A stretch of DNA of 64,000 nt from Dehalogenimonas formicexedens (GCF_001953175.1 NZ_CP018258.1:1206210-1270209), one strand, 5' to 3'; positions 8,185 through 17,719 are shown, numbered from the stretch's first letter. Notes: generated by a model not told the origin, from the sequence alone. Numbers and translations are program-made.

Positions 8185-11031
8185 TTGATTTACCGCATTG
8201 ACGTTCTTCCCGCCGCGGGCATGCCTGACCGCCGTGGCGCGGCGCTGCTTAAAGACATCAAGGACCTGAATTTTTCCGGACCGGCTTCAGCCCGGGTTAT
8301 CGATGTCTACTGGCTCAAGGGTGAGATTGACTCCCCTTCCGTCGAACGGTTGGCACGAGAGGCTTTGACCGACCCGGTAACCGAAACTTTCCAACTTGAT
8401 CAGCCGACCGAGAATTCGACAGCCGATCATTCCGTGCTTGTCGCCCACAACGCCGGCGTTACCGACCCGATCGAAGAAACGATTCTCAAAGCCGCTTCAG
8501 ACCTGGGTATTAACCTCGAGGCGGCGAGAACCGGGCGGCTATATCTCCTCGGCGGTGAATTCGATGCCGCTACCCTGAATGCCATTACCAACCAGCGCCT
8601 GCTTAATCCTATCGTCCAGCACGCGGTCACCGCTGATTCCGTGATCTTTGGCGAAAACCCGGTTTACCATTTCAAGCTTCGAGAGATCGATTTACCTGGG
8701 AACCCTGCGGCATTGTGCGATGTCGGCAAACTCTTTTGCCTCTCGCCCTCGGAAATTCAAGCAGCCGCCAGTTACTATGCCAAAATCGGCCGCAAGCCGA
8801 CAGATGTTGAACTCGAAACGTTGGCTCAAACGTGGAGCGAACATTGCGTCCATAAGACCTTCAAAGCCAGATTCGATTTCGACGGGCAGGTCATCGACAA
8901 TCTTCTAAAATCGACGATCGCGCGCGCCACCAAACAACTGGACAAGCCATGGTGCCTTTCTGTGTTCGTGGACAATTCGGGAGTCATCGACTTTGATGGC
9001 GAGAACGCCGTTTGCTTCAAGGTGGAGACTCACAACCATCCCTCGGCGGTCGAACCCTACGGCGGCGCCGCCACCGGATTGGGAGGGGTGATCCGCGATG
9101 TTTTAGGCACCGGGCTTGCGGCTCGTCCGATATTCAATACCGATGTGTTTTGTTTTGGCGAGCCGGACATGCCTTACGCCGACCTGCCAGCTGGGGCCCT
9201 GCACCCAAAACGGGTGTTCAAAGGGGTTAGAGCCGGCGTTGCCGATTATGGTAACCGAATCGGCATACCGACGATAAACGGTGCGATCCTGTTCGATGAG
9301 CGCTACGCCGGTAATCCGCTGGTGTACTGCGGCACGGCCGGAATAATGCCGGTCTGGGCGGCCAAGCCGGGCAAACAATCGCCGGGGGACCTGATCATCC
9401 TCATGGGAGGGCGAACCGGCCGCGACGGTATCCACGGCGTCACCTTCTCCTCCGAGGCGTTATCCGATAAATCCACCGAGCAGTCCTTCTCGTCGGTCCA
9501 AATCGGCAACCCGATTGTTGAAAAGCGGATGGCCGAGGCTATATTAAAGGCCCGCGACGAAAAGCTGTTCGTCCGCATCACCGACGTCGGCGGCGGCGGT
9601 TTATCATCGGCTGTAGGCGAGATGGGCGAGGACACCGGCGCCAGGGTATATCTCGACCGGGTGCCGCTCAAATATTCAGGCCTTTCATACTCCGAAATCT
9701 GGATCTCCGAATCCCAGGAACGCATGGTTCTGGCTGTCCCACCCCAGAATTTGGATCGGCTACTCGAGATTTGCCGTGGTGAGGGCGTCGAAGCGACTTC
9801 CATCGGCGAATTCACTAATGATAAACATCTCATACTCTACTATCGGGATCGTCTTGTTTGCGATCTCGATATGGTGTTCCTGCATGGCGGTAGACCGCAG
9901 ATTACTTTAAAAGCCACCTATAACCCTCCCAGCTATCCGGAACCCGAATTCCCATGTCCGCCGCGCCTCGACGATGATCTTCTGAGATTGCTCGGGCGCT
10001 GGAATACCTGCTCTAAAGAATGGGTCATCCGCCAGTATGACCATGAAGTTCAGGGAGCGAGCGTTCTCAAACCGCTCGTCGGTGACCAGAGCGACGGCCC
10101 CGGCGACGCGTCTATCATACGTCCTGTTCTGGATTCCAACAGAGGGGTTATCGTCGCCTGCGGCATCAACCCATCTTACTCCGGCATTGACGCTTACAAC
10201 ATGGCCGCCTCGGCCATCGATGAGGCAGTCCGGAATGTAATCGCTTCGGGCGGCTCCCTGGAGCGCCTGGCGCTGCTGGATAATTTCTGCTGGGGCTCGG
10301 CAACCGATGAGCAGTCGCTCGGCGCTCTCGTAAGAGCCACCCAGGCATGTGCGGACCTGTCATTAGCCTATGAAACGCCTTTCATCTCAGGCAAGGATTC
10401 TCTGAATAACCAATTCCGTGCGGGAGATAAAATAGTTTCCATCCCCCACACGCTGTTGATATCCGCCTTTGGCGTCATGCCGGATGCCGAAAAAGCCGTT
10501 TCGATGGACTTTAAGGCTGCGGGAAATCTCATCTATGTCCTCGGTGAGACCAAAGCTGAATTGGGTGGCTCGGCGTATTTCGCTTCAAAAGGATTTATCG
10601 GGAACAAAGCCCCGGGAGTTGACCCGTCGATCTCAAAATACCTTTATGATCGGTTAGCGGCGGCTACCGAAAACAAACTCGTCAGTTCCTGCCATGACCT
10701 GTCCGAGGGCGGATTGGGCGTTGCCCTTTCGGAAATGGCATTCGCGGGAGGGTTGGGAGCGCGGGTTCACCTCTCCCGGATACCCCAGGATGGAAGTCTG
10801 AAACGGGATGACTATCTGCTGTTTTCCGAATCCAACTCGCGCTTTATCGTTGAAATCTCGCCGGAGCATCGGCACGATTTCGAAACGGTCATGGGCGATA
10901 CCAAAATCAACATCATTGGCGAAGTGACAAACACAGATAGACTCGAGATTGAAGGTTTGGACAGTACCATTATTGTCAATCAACTGATAGCCGACTTGAA
11001 GGAAGCATGGCAAAGACCGCTCAAATGGTAA
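8185..11031 (+). CDS. purL: Phosphoribosylformylglycinamidine synthase, PurS-PurL fusion
   Basis: FGAM synthase synthetase subunit, fourth step of purine synthesis. At 948 residues it is about 200 longer than Bacillus-type PurL. The first 170 residues look like two PurS-like modules (YRIDVLPAAGMPDRRG... and HSVLVAHNAGVTDPIEETI...), so the normally separate PurS appears fused and duplicated at the N terminus. The synthetase part follows, with TWSEHCVHKTFKA, VETHNHPSAVEPYGGAATG and ITDVGGGGLSSAVGEMGE (ATP/FGAR-binding AIRS-type halves). The start is TTG at 8185 directly downstream of TATAAT. purQ overlaps its end by 25 bases. With purQ it makes a PurSL-Q complex without a separate purS gene. 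Confidence 0.95.
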   Translation: MIYRIDVLPAAGMPDRRGAALLKDIKDLNFSGPASARVIDVYWLKGEIDSPSVERLAREALTDPVTETFQLDQPTENSTADHSVLVAHNAGVTDPIEETILKAASDLGINLEAARTGRLYLLGGEFDAATLNAITNQRLLNPIVQHAVTADSVIFGENPVYHFKLREIDLPGNPAALCDVGKLFCLSPSEIQAAASYYAKIGRKPTDVELETLAQTWSEHCVHKTFKARFDFDGQVIDNLLKSTIARATKQLDKPWCLSVFVDNSGVIDFDGENAVCFKVETHNHPSAVEPYGGAATGLGGVIRDVLGTGLAARPIFNTDVFCFGEPDMPYADLPAGALHPKRVFKGVRAGVADYGNRIGIPTINGAILFDERYAGNPLVYCGTAGIMPVWAAKPGKQSPGDLIILMGGRTGRDGIHGVTFSSEALSDKSTEQSFSSVQIGNPIVEKRMAEAILKARDEKLFVRITDVGGGGLSSAVGEMGEDTGARVYLDRVPLKYSGLSYSEIWISESQERMVLAVPPQNLDRLLEICRGEGVEATSIGEFTNDKHLILYYRDRLVCDLDMVFLHGGRPQITLKATYNPPSYPEPEFPCPPRLDDDLLRLLGRWNTCSKEWVIRQYDHEVQGASVLKPLVGDQSDGPGDASIIRPVLDSNRGVIVACGINPSYSGIDAYNMAASAIDEAVRNVIASGGSLERLALLDNFCWGSATDEQSLGALVRATQACADLSLAYETPFISGKDSLNNQFRAGDKIVSIPHTLLISAFGVMPDAEKAVSMDFKAAGNLIYVLGETKAELGGSAYFASKGFIGNKAPGVDPSISKYLYDRLAAATENKLVSSCHDLSEGGLGVALSEMAFAGGLGARVHLSRIPQDGSLKRDDYLLFSESNSRFIVEISPEHRHDFETVMGDTKINIIGEVTNTDRLEIEGLDSTIIVNQLIADLKEAWQRPLKW

Positions 11032-11798
11032 AAAACGTTAGGGTGATGGTTTTGCGCGCACCCGGCACCAATGCCGATCGCGAATTGGCATTCGCATTTG
11101 AACTTGCCGGTGGCACGGCACGGCTGACTCACATCAATGAACTCATTTCTGGCTCCCAGAAACTTGCTGATTATCACATTCTGGCTCTACCGGGCGGCTT
11201 TTCCTACGGCGATGATTTAGGAGCGGGGAAGGTGCAGGCCAATGAAATGCGCCTTCGAATTTTCGATGATCTTAAAACCTTTGTTGAAAGAGGCAGCCTC
11301 ATCCTCGGAGTCTGCAACGGGTTTCAAGCCCTCATCAAAACGGGAATACTTCCAGGGCCCCCGGATCCTAAACTTCCCCACGTGACACTGACCAATAACG
11401 ACTCCGGTAAATTTGAATGCCGATGGATCAAATTAGTATCCGAGCCGACGGCAAGTTGTGTCTGGACGAATAATATCGATCGGATGGAAGCCCCCATAGC
11501 CCATGGTGAGGGAAAATTGATTGCCGCGCCGGAAATGCTCTCAAGGCTTCGCCCGGTGTTCTATTACGCTAACAGCAAATGGCAGCCGACCTCGACCTAC
11601 CCGTCCAATCCTAACGGATCGGTGAATAACATCGCAGGGCTCACCGATGACACGGGACGAGTTTTCGCCTTAATGCCCCATCCAGAAAGATTCGTTCGCG
11701 CGTCTCAACACCCTCAATGGACTCGCCGAGATATCGATGAACCGGGGCAGGGTCTCCAAATCTTCAGAAATGGGATAGCGGCAGCACGTGATTTCTGA
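11007..11798 (+). CDS. purQ: Phosphoribosylformylglycinamidine synthase, glutaminase subunit
   Basis: PurQ is the class I glutamine amidotransferase that feeds ammonia to PurL. The 263-residue protein shows the oxyanion segment LPGGFSYGDDLGAGK, the nucleophile cysteine in ILGVCNGFQALIKTG at about residue 105, and the terminal His-Glu pair in LMPHPERFVRA. It is longer than the Bacillus protein (about 227). The ATG at 11007 lies inside the purL 3' end and is preceded by GAAGGAAG, so the two are translationally coupled. An alternative in-frame ATG is at 11025. Confidence 0.95.
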   Translation: MAKTAQMVKNVRVMVLRAPGTNADRELAFAFELAGGTARLTHINELISGSQKLADYHILALPGGFSYGDDLGAGKVQANEMRLRIFDDLKTFVERGSLILGVCNGFQALIKTGILPGPPDPKLPHVTLTNNDSGKFECRWIKLVSEPTASCVWTNNIDRMEAPIAHGEGKLIAAPEMLSRLRPVFYYANSKWQPTSTYPSNPNGSVNNIAGLTDDTGRVFALMPHPERFVRASQHPQWTRRDIDEPGQGLQIFRNGIAAARDF

Positions 11799-11886
11799 CC
11801 TCAACGTGAAGGTTGTTACATTTTATTTTCCAAACGCTCTATGGTAGATTATTACTAAAAATAAAGAGTAGCTAAGGGAGTTGTAA

Positions 11887-12267
11887 ATGCGCATTACTCG
11901 GAAGTTTGTTGTTTGCAGCGTTCTCGTAATTATTAGCGTGTTAGCCTCTACCACACTGATCGCATGTGGCGGCGGCACGACATCGACAACCACGACGAAT
12001 CCTCCCACGACCACAACCGCGCCCCCGACCACAAGCCCGGGCGCTGCCCTTTACAAGGCCAGCTGCGCGGTGTGCCATGGTGAGAACCGCCAAGGTGTAA
12101 CTTCCGGAACTACAGTCATCGGTCCTGCAGTTCTGGTAACTTCGCCTACAATTACAAAGTTCACCACTGAAGCCAGCCTCGCCACATTTATCGCCGGTCA
12201 TCAGACCGGTAAAAACCTCACGGCTGATCAAAATACTCAAATTGCCCAGTTTCTAAAAGCCCCGTAA
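11887..12267 (+). CDS. Monohaem c-type cytochrome lipoprotein
   Basis: A 126-residue exported protein. A lipoprotein signal peptide ends in the lipobox LIAC (Cys27), followed by a Thr/Pro-rich flexible linker (residues 30-51) and a small cytochrome c domain with haem motif CAVCH at residues 60-64. No methionine follows the haem motif; where class I cytochromes have the axial Met, this sequence has GHQTGKNLTADQN, so His may be the sixth ligand. The ATG at 11887 follows AAGGGAG, and a TGG-TAGATT extended -10 lies at 11843-11850. It probably works as a membrane-anchored electron carrier outside the cell membrane. No oxidase or reductase partner is adjacent. Confidence 0.88.
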   Translation: MRITRKFVVCSVLVIISVLASTTLIACGGGTTSTTTTNPPTTTTAPPTTSPGAALYKASCAVCHGENRQGVTSGTTVIGPAVLVTSPTITKFTTEASLATFIAGHQTGKNLTADQNTQIAQFLKAP

Positions 12268-12295
12268 TAAACTTTAGCCGGGATGTCTTTGACCG

Positions 12296-12323
12296 AGAGG
12301 GAGAGCGTTTGCTCTCCCTCTTT
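12296..12323 (+). terminator. Intrinsic terminator after the cytochrome gene
   Basis: An 11-bp perfect stem, AGAGGGAGAGC (12296-12306) and GCTCTCCCTCT (12311-12321), with a GTTT loop and a short T-run. Confidence 0.8.
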
Positions 12324-12438
12324 AATATTTACCGAACCATCCGGGTCTTACGGACAGCTATCGGTTCGATCGCCAGTTTTTGGGATCGATAATTGTTGGG
12401 TACAAAGATGGAGGAGTTTCGGTCTATATTAGGGAGAA

Positions 12439-12467
12439 ATAAAAAAAGAGGGGCTTTCGCCCCTCTT
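12439..12467 (-). terminator. Intrinsic terminator of guaB3
   Basis: Read on the minus strand, GAGGGG-CGAAAG-CCCCTC is followed by TTTTTTTATTT, a strong terminator just after the guaB3 stop. Confidence 0.85.
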
Positions 12468-12484
12468 CAAATTACCTTACGTAG

Positions 12485-13627
12485 TTAAACGCACTTGGAA
12501 AGCTGGTAGCTTTTTCCTTCGGTAGTAATGGCCGGCGCAATGACCATTTCGGCGCGCTGCATATCTCGGATCGTGGCGGCGCCACAAACACCCATCACAG
12601 TTTTGAGAGCGCCAACGAAGTTCTGACTGCCATCCACAACTGAAGTTGGGCCAAACAGGATTTGCTCAAGCGGGACCGTGGTCCCCACTTTAATCCGCGT
12701 ACCCCGAGGCAACGACGGATGTGGGTGGCTCATCCCCCAGTGATAGCCGTGGCCGGGTGCTTCTTTAGCCTGGGCGATAATGGAACCGAACATAGCGGCA
12801 TCTGCGCCGGCAGCGATAGCCTTGCAGAAATCGCCGCCCTTTTTGAAGCCGCCGTCGGTGATGATGGACACATAACGGCCGGTTTCCGCCAGGTATGTCT
12901 CGCGGGCGGCGGCACAATCCATGGTGGCAGTGATCTGTGGCACCCCTAAACCCAGTACCTCACGGGAGGTGCAGGCGGCGCCGGGCCCAACACCGACCAG
13001 AACGGCTGATACGCCCTGCCGCATCAGTTCTAATGTCGCGGAGTAGCTGACGCAGTTGCCAACCATTACCGGGATCTTCAGTGACGAACAAAGCTCGGAA
13101 AAAATCAATCCGCGATAGCTCTTGGAAATATGACGGGCAGTAGTAACTGTCGAAGCAACGACAAAGATATCGGCGCCGGCCTCGGCGACTACCGGAGCCA
13201 ACCTCTTGGCATTGGCGGGCATACAAGCAACGGCTGCTGTACCGCCCGCGGCTTTAATGGCTTTGACCCGCTCGGCGACGAGGTCATCTTTAATGGGTTC
13301 AGTGTATATCTTTTGCAGTAAAGCAGTAACTTCTGCCTGTGGTGTTACAGCGATTTCGGCCAGAACGGCTTCAGCGTCATGGTAACGAGCCTGAATGCCT
13401 TCACCATGAAGAACCGCTAAACCACCGAGTTGACTCATCTTCACGGCCATTTTTACATCGGTAACGGCATCCATCGCCGCTGCGATAACGGGAATTTTGA
13501 ACTTAACATCACCGATAGCAAATCCGATATCGGTCTGCTCAGGATTAATGGTCACATCGCCTGGAACGATCGCAACTTCATCGAAACCATAAGAGCGCCT
13601 CAGCTCTTTGAATTGGGGATGGGTCAT
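12485..13627 (-). CDS. guaB3: GuaB3-family IMP dehydrogenase-related protein
   Basis: A 380-residue TIM-barrel protein of the IMPDH/GMPR superfamily. It lacks the CBS insert of standard IMP dehydrogenase and has the GuaB3 arrangement: IPVIAAAMDAVTD near the N terminus, the substrate loop GVGPGAACTSREV with the catalytic cysteine, and ITDGGFKKGGDFCKAIAAGADAAM for phosphate binding. GuaB3 proteins are known from actinobacteria and cyanobacteria; some appear to be GMP reductases, so the direction of the reaction is uncertain. The start is ATG at 13627 because AAGGAGG precedes it; the open frame upstream crosses the promoter. With purL/purQ nearby, a purine role is likely. Confidence 0.88.
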   Translation of the reverse strand: MTHPQFKELRRSYGFDEVAIVPGDVTINPEQTDIGFAIGDVKFKIPVIAAAMDAVTDVKMAVKMSQLGGLAVLHGEGIQARYHDAEAVLAEIAVTPQAEVTALLQKIYTEPIKDDLVAERVKAIKAAGGTAAVACMPANAKRLAPVVAEAGADIFVVASTVTTARHISKSYRGLIFSELCSSLKIPVMVGNCVSYSATLELMRQGVSAVLVGVGPGAACTSREVLGLGVPQITATMDCAAARETYLAETGRYVSIITDGGFKKGGDFCKAIAAGADAAMFGSIIAQAKEAPGHGYHWGMSHPHPSLPRGTRIKVGTTVPLEQILFGPTSVVDGSQNFVGALKTVMGVCGAATIRDMQRAEMVIAPAITTEGKSYQLSKCV

Positions 13628-13651
13628 CAGTGCCTCCTTGTTTGAAGAGTT

Positions 13652-13681
13652 ACTATAACAAATAGGCTCAACTTGGGTCAA
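13652..13681 (-). promoter_or_regulatory. guaB3 promoter
   Basis: On the minus strand TTGACC (13681-13676), an 18-base spacer and TATAGT (13657-13652) precede the guaB3 ribosome site by about 20 bases. Confidence 0.7.
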
Positions 13682-13710
13682 GAATTTCAGGCATGACTGA
13701 CTTCACAAAT

Positions 13711-16335
13711 TCAAGATGAAGCGGGGGAAAATAAGGGAAGGTCAATAAAAAAGGTGGCCCCTTTACCGAGTTCACTCTCCGCCCATATCCGGCCGCCATG
13801 ACCCTGAATAATACCGTGGCTGATAGATAATCCCAATCCGGTCCCTTGCCCGACATCTTTAGTTGTAAAGAAGGGATCGAACAGCTTTGACAATGTTTCT
13901 GCCGGAATGCCTGGGCCATCGTCGGAAAAGGTTATGCGTACACCACCCATATCAGGAAGAGTATTGGTGCTTATCAGCAAGTTACCCTTGCCGTGAGATT
14001 TAGCCATAAAGAACTCGGCGTTGATGACGATGTTAAGAAACACTTGTTGAAGCTGGAAATAATCCGCTTCAATCTCTGGCAGGTTTGCGTCATATTCGGT
14101 TGTGACAGAAATATTGTTTGTTTTTTGCTCGTAGGCGCGAAGGGCCAGCACTTTATCGATCACTTCACTTACCAGAAGGTTCTGTCGAACCTGGCTGTGC
14201 CTCCTGGCGAAAACCAGAAGATTCTTGACAACCTCCGCAGCCCTCCTGGCTTCGGAGTGAATCGTTTGGACGTCCTGGCGGATACCTGCCGGTATGTCCG
14301 AAGAAAGAACCAACTCCGAAAAACCAAGTACGCCGGTCAGAGGGTTGTTGATTTCATGCGCTATTCCGGCCGCCAGTTCTCCGACGGAAGCCAGTCTGTC
14401 CGTTACCATCAACTTTTCCTGCATCCGCTTGCGCTCAGTGATATCCTGGGAAATATGGACAGTAGCTATCACATCTCCCGAAGGACCGAACATCGGGTAG
14501 GTTGAAACGAGGGTGTAGGTTCCCTTGTCGGCGTCATGGATCTCAACTTCAGCGGGCACACCCTTTTTAATAGTTTGAACATGCGGGCACCCCGTTACCG
14601 GTTCCGAAGACCCATGGGATACCTGGTAACAGGTTTTCCCCACGAGCGCCTCAGGCGTGGTCTTCAAAGCCTCGGCGAAGGCCTTGTTAACACGAACAAT
14701 CTTAAAGTTAGCATCCTGGATTGAAATCGGCGTCGCGATGGCGTTGAAGGTGGACCGCCATTCCTGGGCCGCCCGCACCAGCCGGAGCTCCATCCGCTTG
14801 CGTTCCGTCTCGTCCCTGAAGCTCCATACCCGGCCGACAATCTTGCCTTCAAGACGTAACGGGCGGGAATAACGCTCGAAAACACGACCGTCTTTCAACA
14901 GAAGACTGTCGGTGCTTGAAAGTTCGGGTTGGTCTAAAATTTCATCGATTCTCCTGACGAACCCTTGATCATCAATGAGTTGTCCCCGAACAAATTTGAT
15001 CAATTCCGGATCGTCGCCCTGCTCCAAGAGCTGTTTGGGGATGCCCCACATTTTGGCGAACCGGCTGGAATACCGTTGGACCTTTCTGCCGAGGCCAACT
15101 ACCAGGATGCCGTCGGCGGTTGATTCCAGTGTGGCTGATAACTCCGACAGGGACTCACGCAGCGCTGCCTCGACCCGGGCAGATTCCGAGGTGTCGAGCG
15201 CCGTAAACACAATCCCTTTTGAGGGATCCGAGGCATCGAGCGGAGTCACGGACAGTATCATCGGGAAATGACTGCCGTCTTTGCGCCGTCCGTTGATCTC
15301 GGTGGTAAATTGGCCGCGGGCTGTTAGTTCGTCCTGGATGGTCTGGCCCATGCTCTCGTAAGCGGCCACGTCATCGTACAACACGCGGGTGCTCTGTCCG
15401 ATCAATTCCTGGCGCGTGTAGCCGGCCATCCGGCAAATGGTATCGTTAACCTCTTTGATGATCCGGTTGACCGCGACCGCGATGCCGACCGGTGCCGTCC
15501 TGAATATGGCATCGAGCTTGCCCTCGCGTTCCCTCAACGCGTCTTCGGTGCGCTTCCGTTCGGTGATGTCGCGGGAGACGCCGAGGATGTGCGACGGCCG
15601 TCCTTCGTCATAGACCAGCGATGCCGAAACCTCCGTCCATACTGTCGTGCCGTCCTTGCGGGGCTGTTCAACCTCATAAAGCGGAGCAGGACCCTGCCTG
15701 TCACCAGTCATGATCTCAGCGGCGGCCAGTTTCATCCCCTGGGCGACTGCGGAAAGAGAACCGGGGCAAACCGCTTCTTCGATCGATTGCCGCAGCACTT
15801 CATCCGGGGTGTAACCGCGCAGCTCGTACACGGACGGGCTGACGTAGGTGAACCTGCCGTCGAGGGACAACGTCCAGATGACGTCGGTCGACTTTTCGGC
15901 GATGAGGCGGTAGCGGTGCTCGCTGTCCCGGAGGGCGTTCTCCGCCCGCTTCTGCTCCGTGATGTCCTTGATGACGCCGAAAACCTTGCCTGCAGCGGCG
16001 TCATACTCAGCGACGGACTGGACGTCGGCGATGGCGCCGTCGGAGGGACGGCGGATCTTGAACTCGACGTTGTAGGGCTGGCCGTGCTCTATCAGGTTGT
16101 GCAGAGCGTCGTCGAGCAATGCCCGGTACTCTTCCAGCGGCATGCCCTGGATGGTGGCCAGCGACCAGTGGTCGCCTTCAAGGCCGTAGATAGCCCTGGC
16201 GGCATCGGAGGCAGTGACTTTTTTGGACTGGAGGTCTATCTCCCAGTTGCCGAAACCGAGGACGCGGCCGATGCGCTCGATGCGCAAGATGTCCTGCCGC
16301 AGGGATTTGTGAGACCTGTTTCCGTTTCCCGTCAT
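13711..16335 (-). CDS. Multi-PAS sensor histidine kinase, cytoplasmic
   Basis: An 874-residue soluble kinase with no membrane span or signal peptide. Five PAS/PAC repeats occupy about residues 10-620; four end in the familiar DITE(Q/R)KR-type linker and one has the variant DTSESAR. The HisKA domain carries the phospho-acceptor in ELAAGIAHEINNPLTGVLGF (about 645), and the HATPase domain shows NIVINAE, DDGPGIP, FDPFFTTK and GTGLGLSISHGII. The order is typical of NtrB/AtoS-like kinases sensing redox, light or small ligands through PAS pockets. No response regulator is adjacent, so its partner is unknown. The start is ATG at 16335 with GGGGA upstream; an upstream in-frame start at 16377 lacks a ribosome site. 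Confidence 0.9.
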   Translation of the reverse strand: MTGNGNRSHKSLRQDILRIERIGRVLGFGNWEIDLQSKKVTASDAARAIYGLEGDHWSLATIQGMPLEEYRALLDDALHNLIEHGQPYNVEFKIRRPSDGAIADVQSVAEYDAAAGKVFGVIKDITEQKRAENALRDSEHRYRLIAEKSTDVIWTLSLDGRFTYVSPSVYELRGYTPDEVLRQSIEEAVCPGSLSAVAQGMKLAAAEIMTGDRQGPAPLYEVEQPRKDGTTVWTEVSASLVYDEGRPSHILGVSRDITERKRTEDALREREGKLDAIFRTAPVGIAVAVNRIIKEVNDTICRMAGYTRQELIGQSTRVLYDDVAAYESMGQTIQDELTARGQFTTEINGRRKDGSHFPMILSVTPLDASDPSKGIVFTALDTSESARVEAALRESLSELSATLESTADGILVVGLGRKVQRYSSRFAKMWGIPKQLLEQGDDPELIKFVRGQLIDDQGFVRRIDEILDQPELSSTDSLLLKDGRVFERYSRPLRLEGKIVGRVWSFRDETERKRMELRLVRAAQEWRSTFNAIATPISIQDANFKIVRVNKAFAEALKTTPEALVGKTCYQVSHGSSEPVTGCPHVQTIKKGVPAEVEIHDADKGTYTLVSTYPMFGPSGDVIATVHISQDITERKRMQEKLMVTDRLASVGELAAGIAHEINNPLTGVLGFSELVLSSDIPAGIRQDVQTIHSEARRAAEVVKNLLVFARRHSQVRQNLLVSEVIDKVLALRAYEQKTNNISVTTEYDANLPEIEADYFQLQQVFLNIVINAEFFMAKSHGKGNLLISTNTLPDMGGVRITFSDDGPGIPAETLSKLFDPFFTTKDVGQGTGLGLSISHGIIQGHGGRIWAESELGKGATFFIDLPLFSPASS

Positions 16336-16457
16336 CGTTCCCCGTTTAGAATGGTTGGTTTGCGCGGGTGGACGCACCGGGTCCCGGACCGATGCGCTAA
16401 TTAATAATCGTAATGATGTACCAAAGCCCGGTATTTGTCAATTGCATGCCGATTGTT

Positions 16458-17228
16458 CTAACGGGTGAAAACCCCGAGATACCAGTCAATGATTTGGTTC
16501 CCCCACAGGAAGGTGATGAAGGTGGTCAGGGCGAGGAAAGGACCGAAGGGGATGGCCTCCTTGCGGCCTTTGCGGCTGAATATGAGCAGCCCGATGGCGA
16601 TGATGCCGCCCAAAATCCAGGACATGATGACCGCGGCGATGATGTTGGGCCAGCCGGTCACCAGCCCGGCGAAGGCGCCGAGTTTCACATCGCCCTCGCC
16701 CATGCCGCCGCGAGAAACGACGTAAACGACCAGGAAGATCAGGAATCCCACCACCCCGCCGATGACCGCGTGCAGTAGATTCGGTGAAAGATCGATCTGA
16801 GAATGGAAGACGCTGGCGGCCAGAGCCACTATCGACGCGGCAATAAGGATGCCGTTCAGTATCAGCTGGTGTTCCATATCGATGACGAAGATGACGATGG
16901 TGAAGGCCGCGTAAACCAGGCTCAGCCACAGCACCGCCGAGAAGCCGAAATAGAGGTATAGCCCGGCGAAAGCCAGCGCGGTCACCAGTTCCACCCAGAA
17001 TACCCTTTGCGGGATTTGTTCCCCGCAGGTGCGGCACCGGCCCCGGAGGGCCAGCCAGGAGATAACCGGGATCATGTCGAGAGGAGTGAGCCGCCGGCCG
17101 CAGCCGGGGCATCGCGAAGGCGGCGCCACTACCGATTGTTCCTGGGGCAGCCTGTCGCACAGGACGTTCAGGAAGCTGCCGATGACGGCGCCGAACAGGG
17201 CGAAGATGACGGCGTAGGCTATTTCCAT
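16458..17228 (-). CDS. pilD: Prepilin peptidase (type IV leader peptidase)
   Basis: A membrane aspartyl protease that cleaves prepilins at G|F and N-methylates the new N terminus. The 256-residue protein has GSFLNVLCDRLP in the first span, a zinc-binding pair CPGC and CRTC in the cytoplasmic loop (about residues 38-70), several membrane spans, and both catalytic aspartates: one in FVIDMEHQ and one in GGMGEGDVKLGAFAG (GxGD motif). I start at ATG 17228; a TTG at 17258 is in frame but adds a non-family leader. It should process the three pilins at 18.6-19.9 kb and the minor pilins at 26-28.5 kb. A heptad repeat array lies about 50 bases upstream. Confidence 0.95.
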   Translation of the reverse strand: MEIAYAVIFALFGAVIGSFLNVLCDRLPQEQSVVAPPSRCPGCGRRLTPLDMIPVISWLALRGRCRTCGEQIPQRVFWVELVTALAFAGLYLYFGFSAVLWLSLVYAAFTIVIFVIDMEHQLILNGILIAASIVALAASVFHSQIDLSPNLLHAVIGGVVGFLIFLVVYVVSRGGMGEGDVKLGAFAGLVTGWPNIIAAVIMSWILGGIIAIGLLIFSRKGRKEAIPFGPFLALTTFITFLWGNQIIDWYLGVFTR

Positions 17229-17276
17229 TTCGCGATATTGTGGCGGGTTGGGGGACAAGTGTCAAACATGTTGGAT

Positions 17277-17332
17277 AGTTCACAGTTCACAGTTATCAGT
17301 TATCAGTTATCAGTTTACAGTTAACAGTATCG
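17277..17332. repeat. CAGTTNN heptanucleotide array upstream of pilD (8 units)
   Basis: Units AGTTCAC x2, AGTTATC x3, AGTTTAC, AGTTAAC, AGTATCG in tandem at a strict 7-base period, about 50 bases upstream of the pilD start. Confidence 0.8.
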
Positions 17333-17514
17333 AGCTATCGCCATCGGCTTTCAGCAATCAGTTCCCCCGGATCCCCGATCGATCGTGAATTGAACGGGCA
17401 CAAAAAAGGAGATTTGGGGAAACAACTACGATTTTTACGATTGGGTTTTGGATCGTCCAATCGTGGAGTTGTTTGGTGCGGTCAATTCAATCAATTCATT
17501 CAATACGTTCAAAT

Positions 17515-17568
17515 AGTTGACAGTTTACAGTTATCAGTTATCAGTTTACAGTTATCAGTTGACAGTAC
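17515..17568. repeat. CAGTTNN heptanucleotide array (7 units)
   Basis: Units AGTTGAC, AGTTTAC, AGTTATC x2, AGTTTAC, AGTTATC, AGTTGAC, at the boundary of inverted repeat B. Confidence 0.8.
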
Positions 17569-17702
17569 GAGGCGGGCGAGCCGCCGCCCGCCCCTACCAT
17601 CACCCACCCGCCAATAGGTTCCGGCATTTCCCGGGATCGGTGGACAATTTCGTGACGAGGAGATTGCCACGCCCCCGATTTCATCGGGGGCTCGCAAAGA
17701 CA
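17515..17702 (-). repeat. Dispersed repeat B, copy 2 (inverted)
   Basis: Reverse-complement copy of 6393-6556, keeping the heptads, the CGGGCGAG segment, the CCCGGGATCGGTGGAC segment and the CCCCCGATTTCATCGGGGG hairpin in order. Confidence 0.7.
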
Positions 17703-17719
17703 ATTTGGGAGACATTGTC

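Noticed and set aside
15589-16404. A 271-codon frame opposite the histidine kinase
   Set aside because: Antisense to a clear multi-PAS kinase, with no start signal or recognisable domain.
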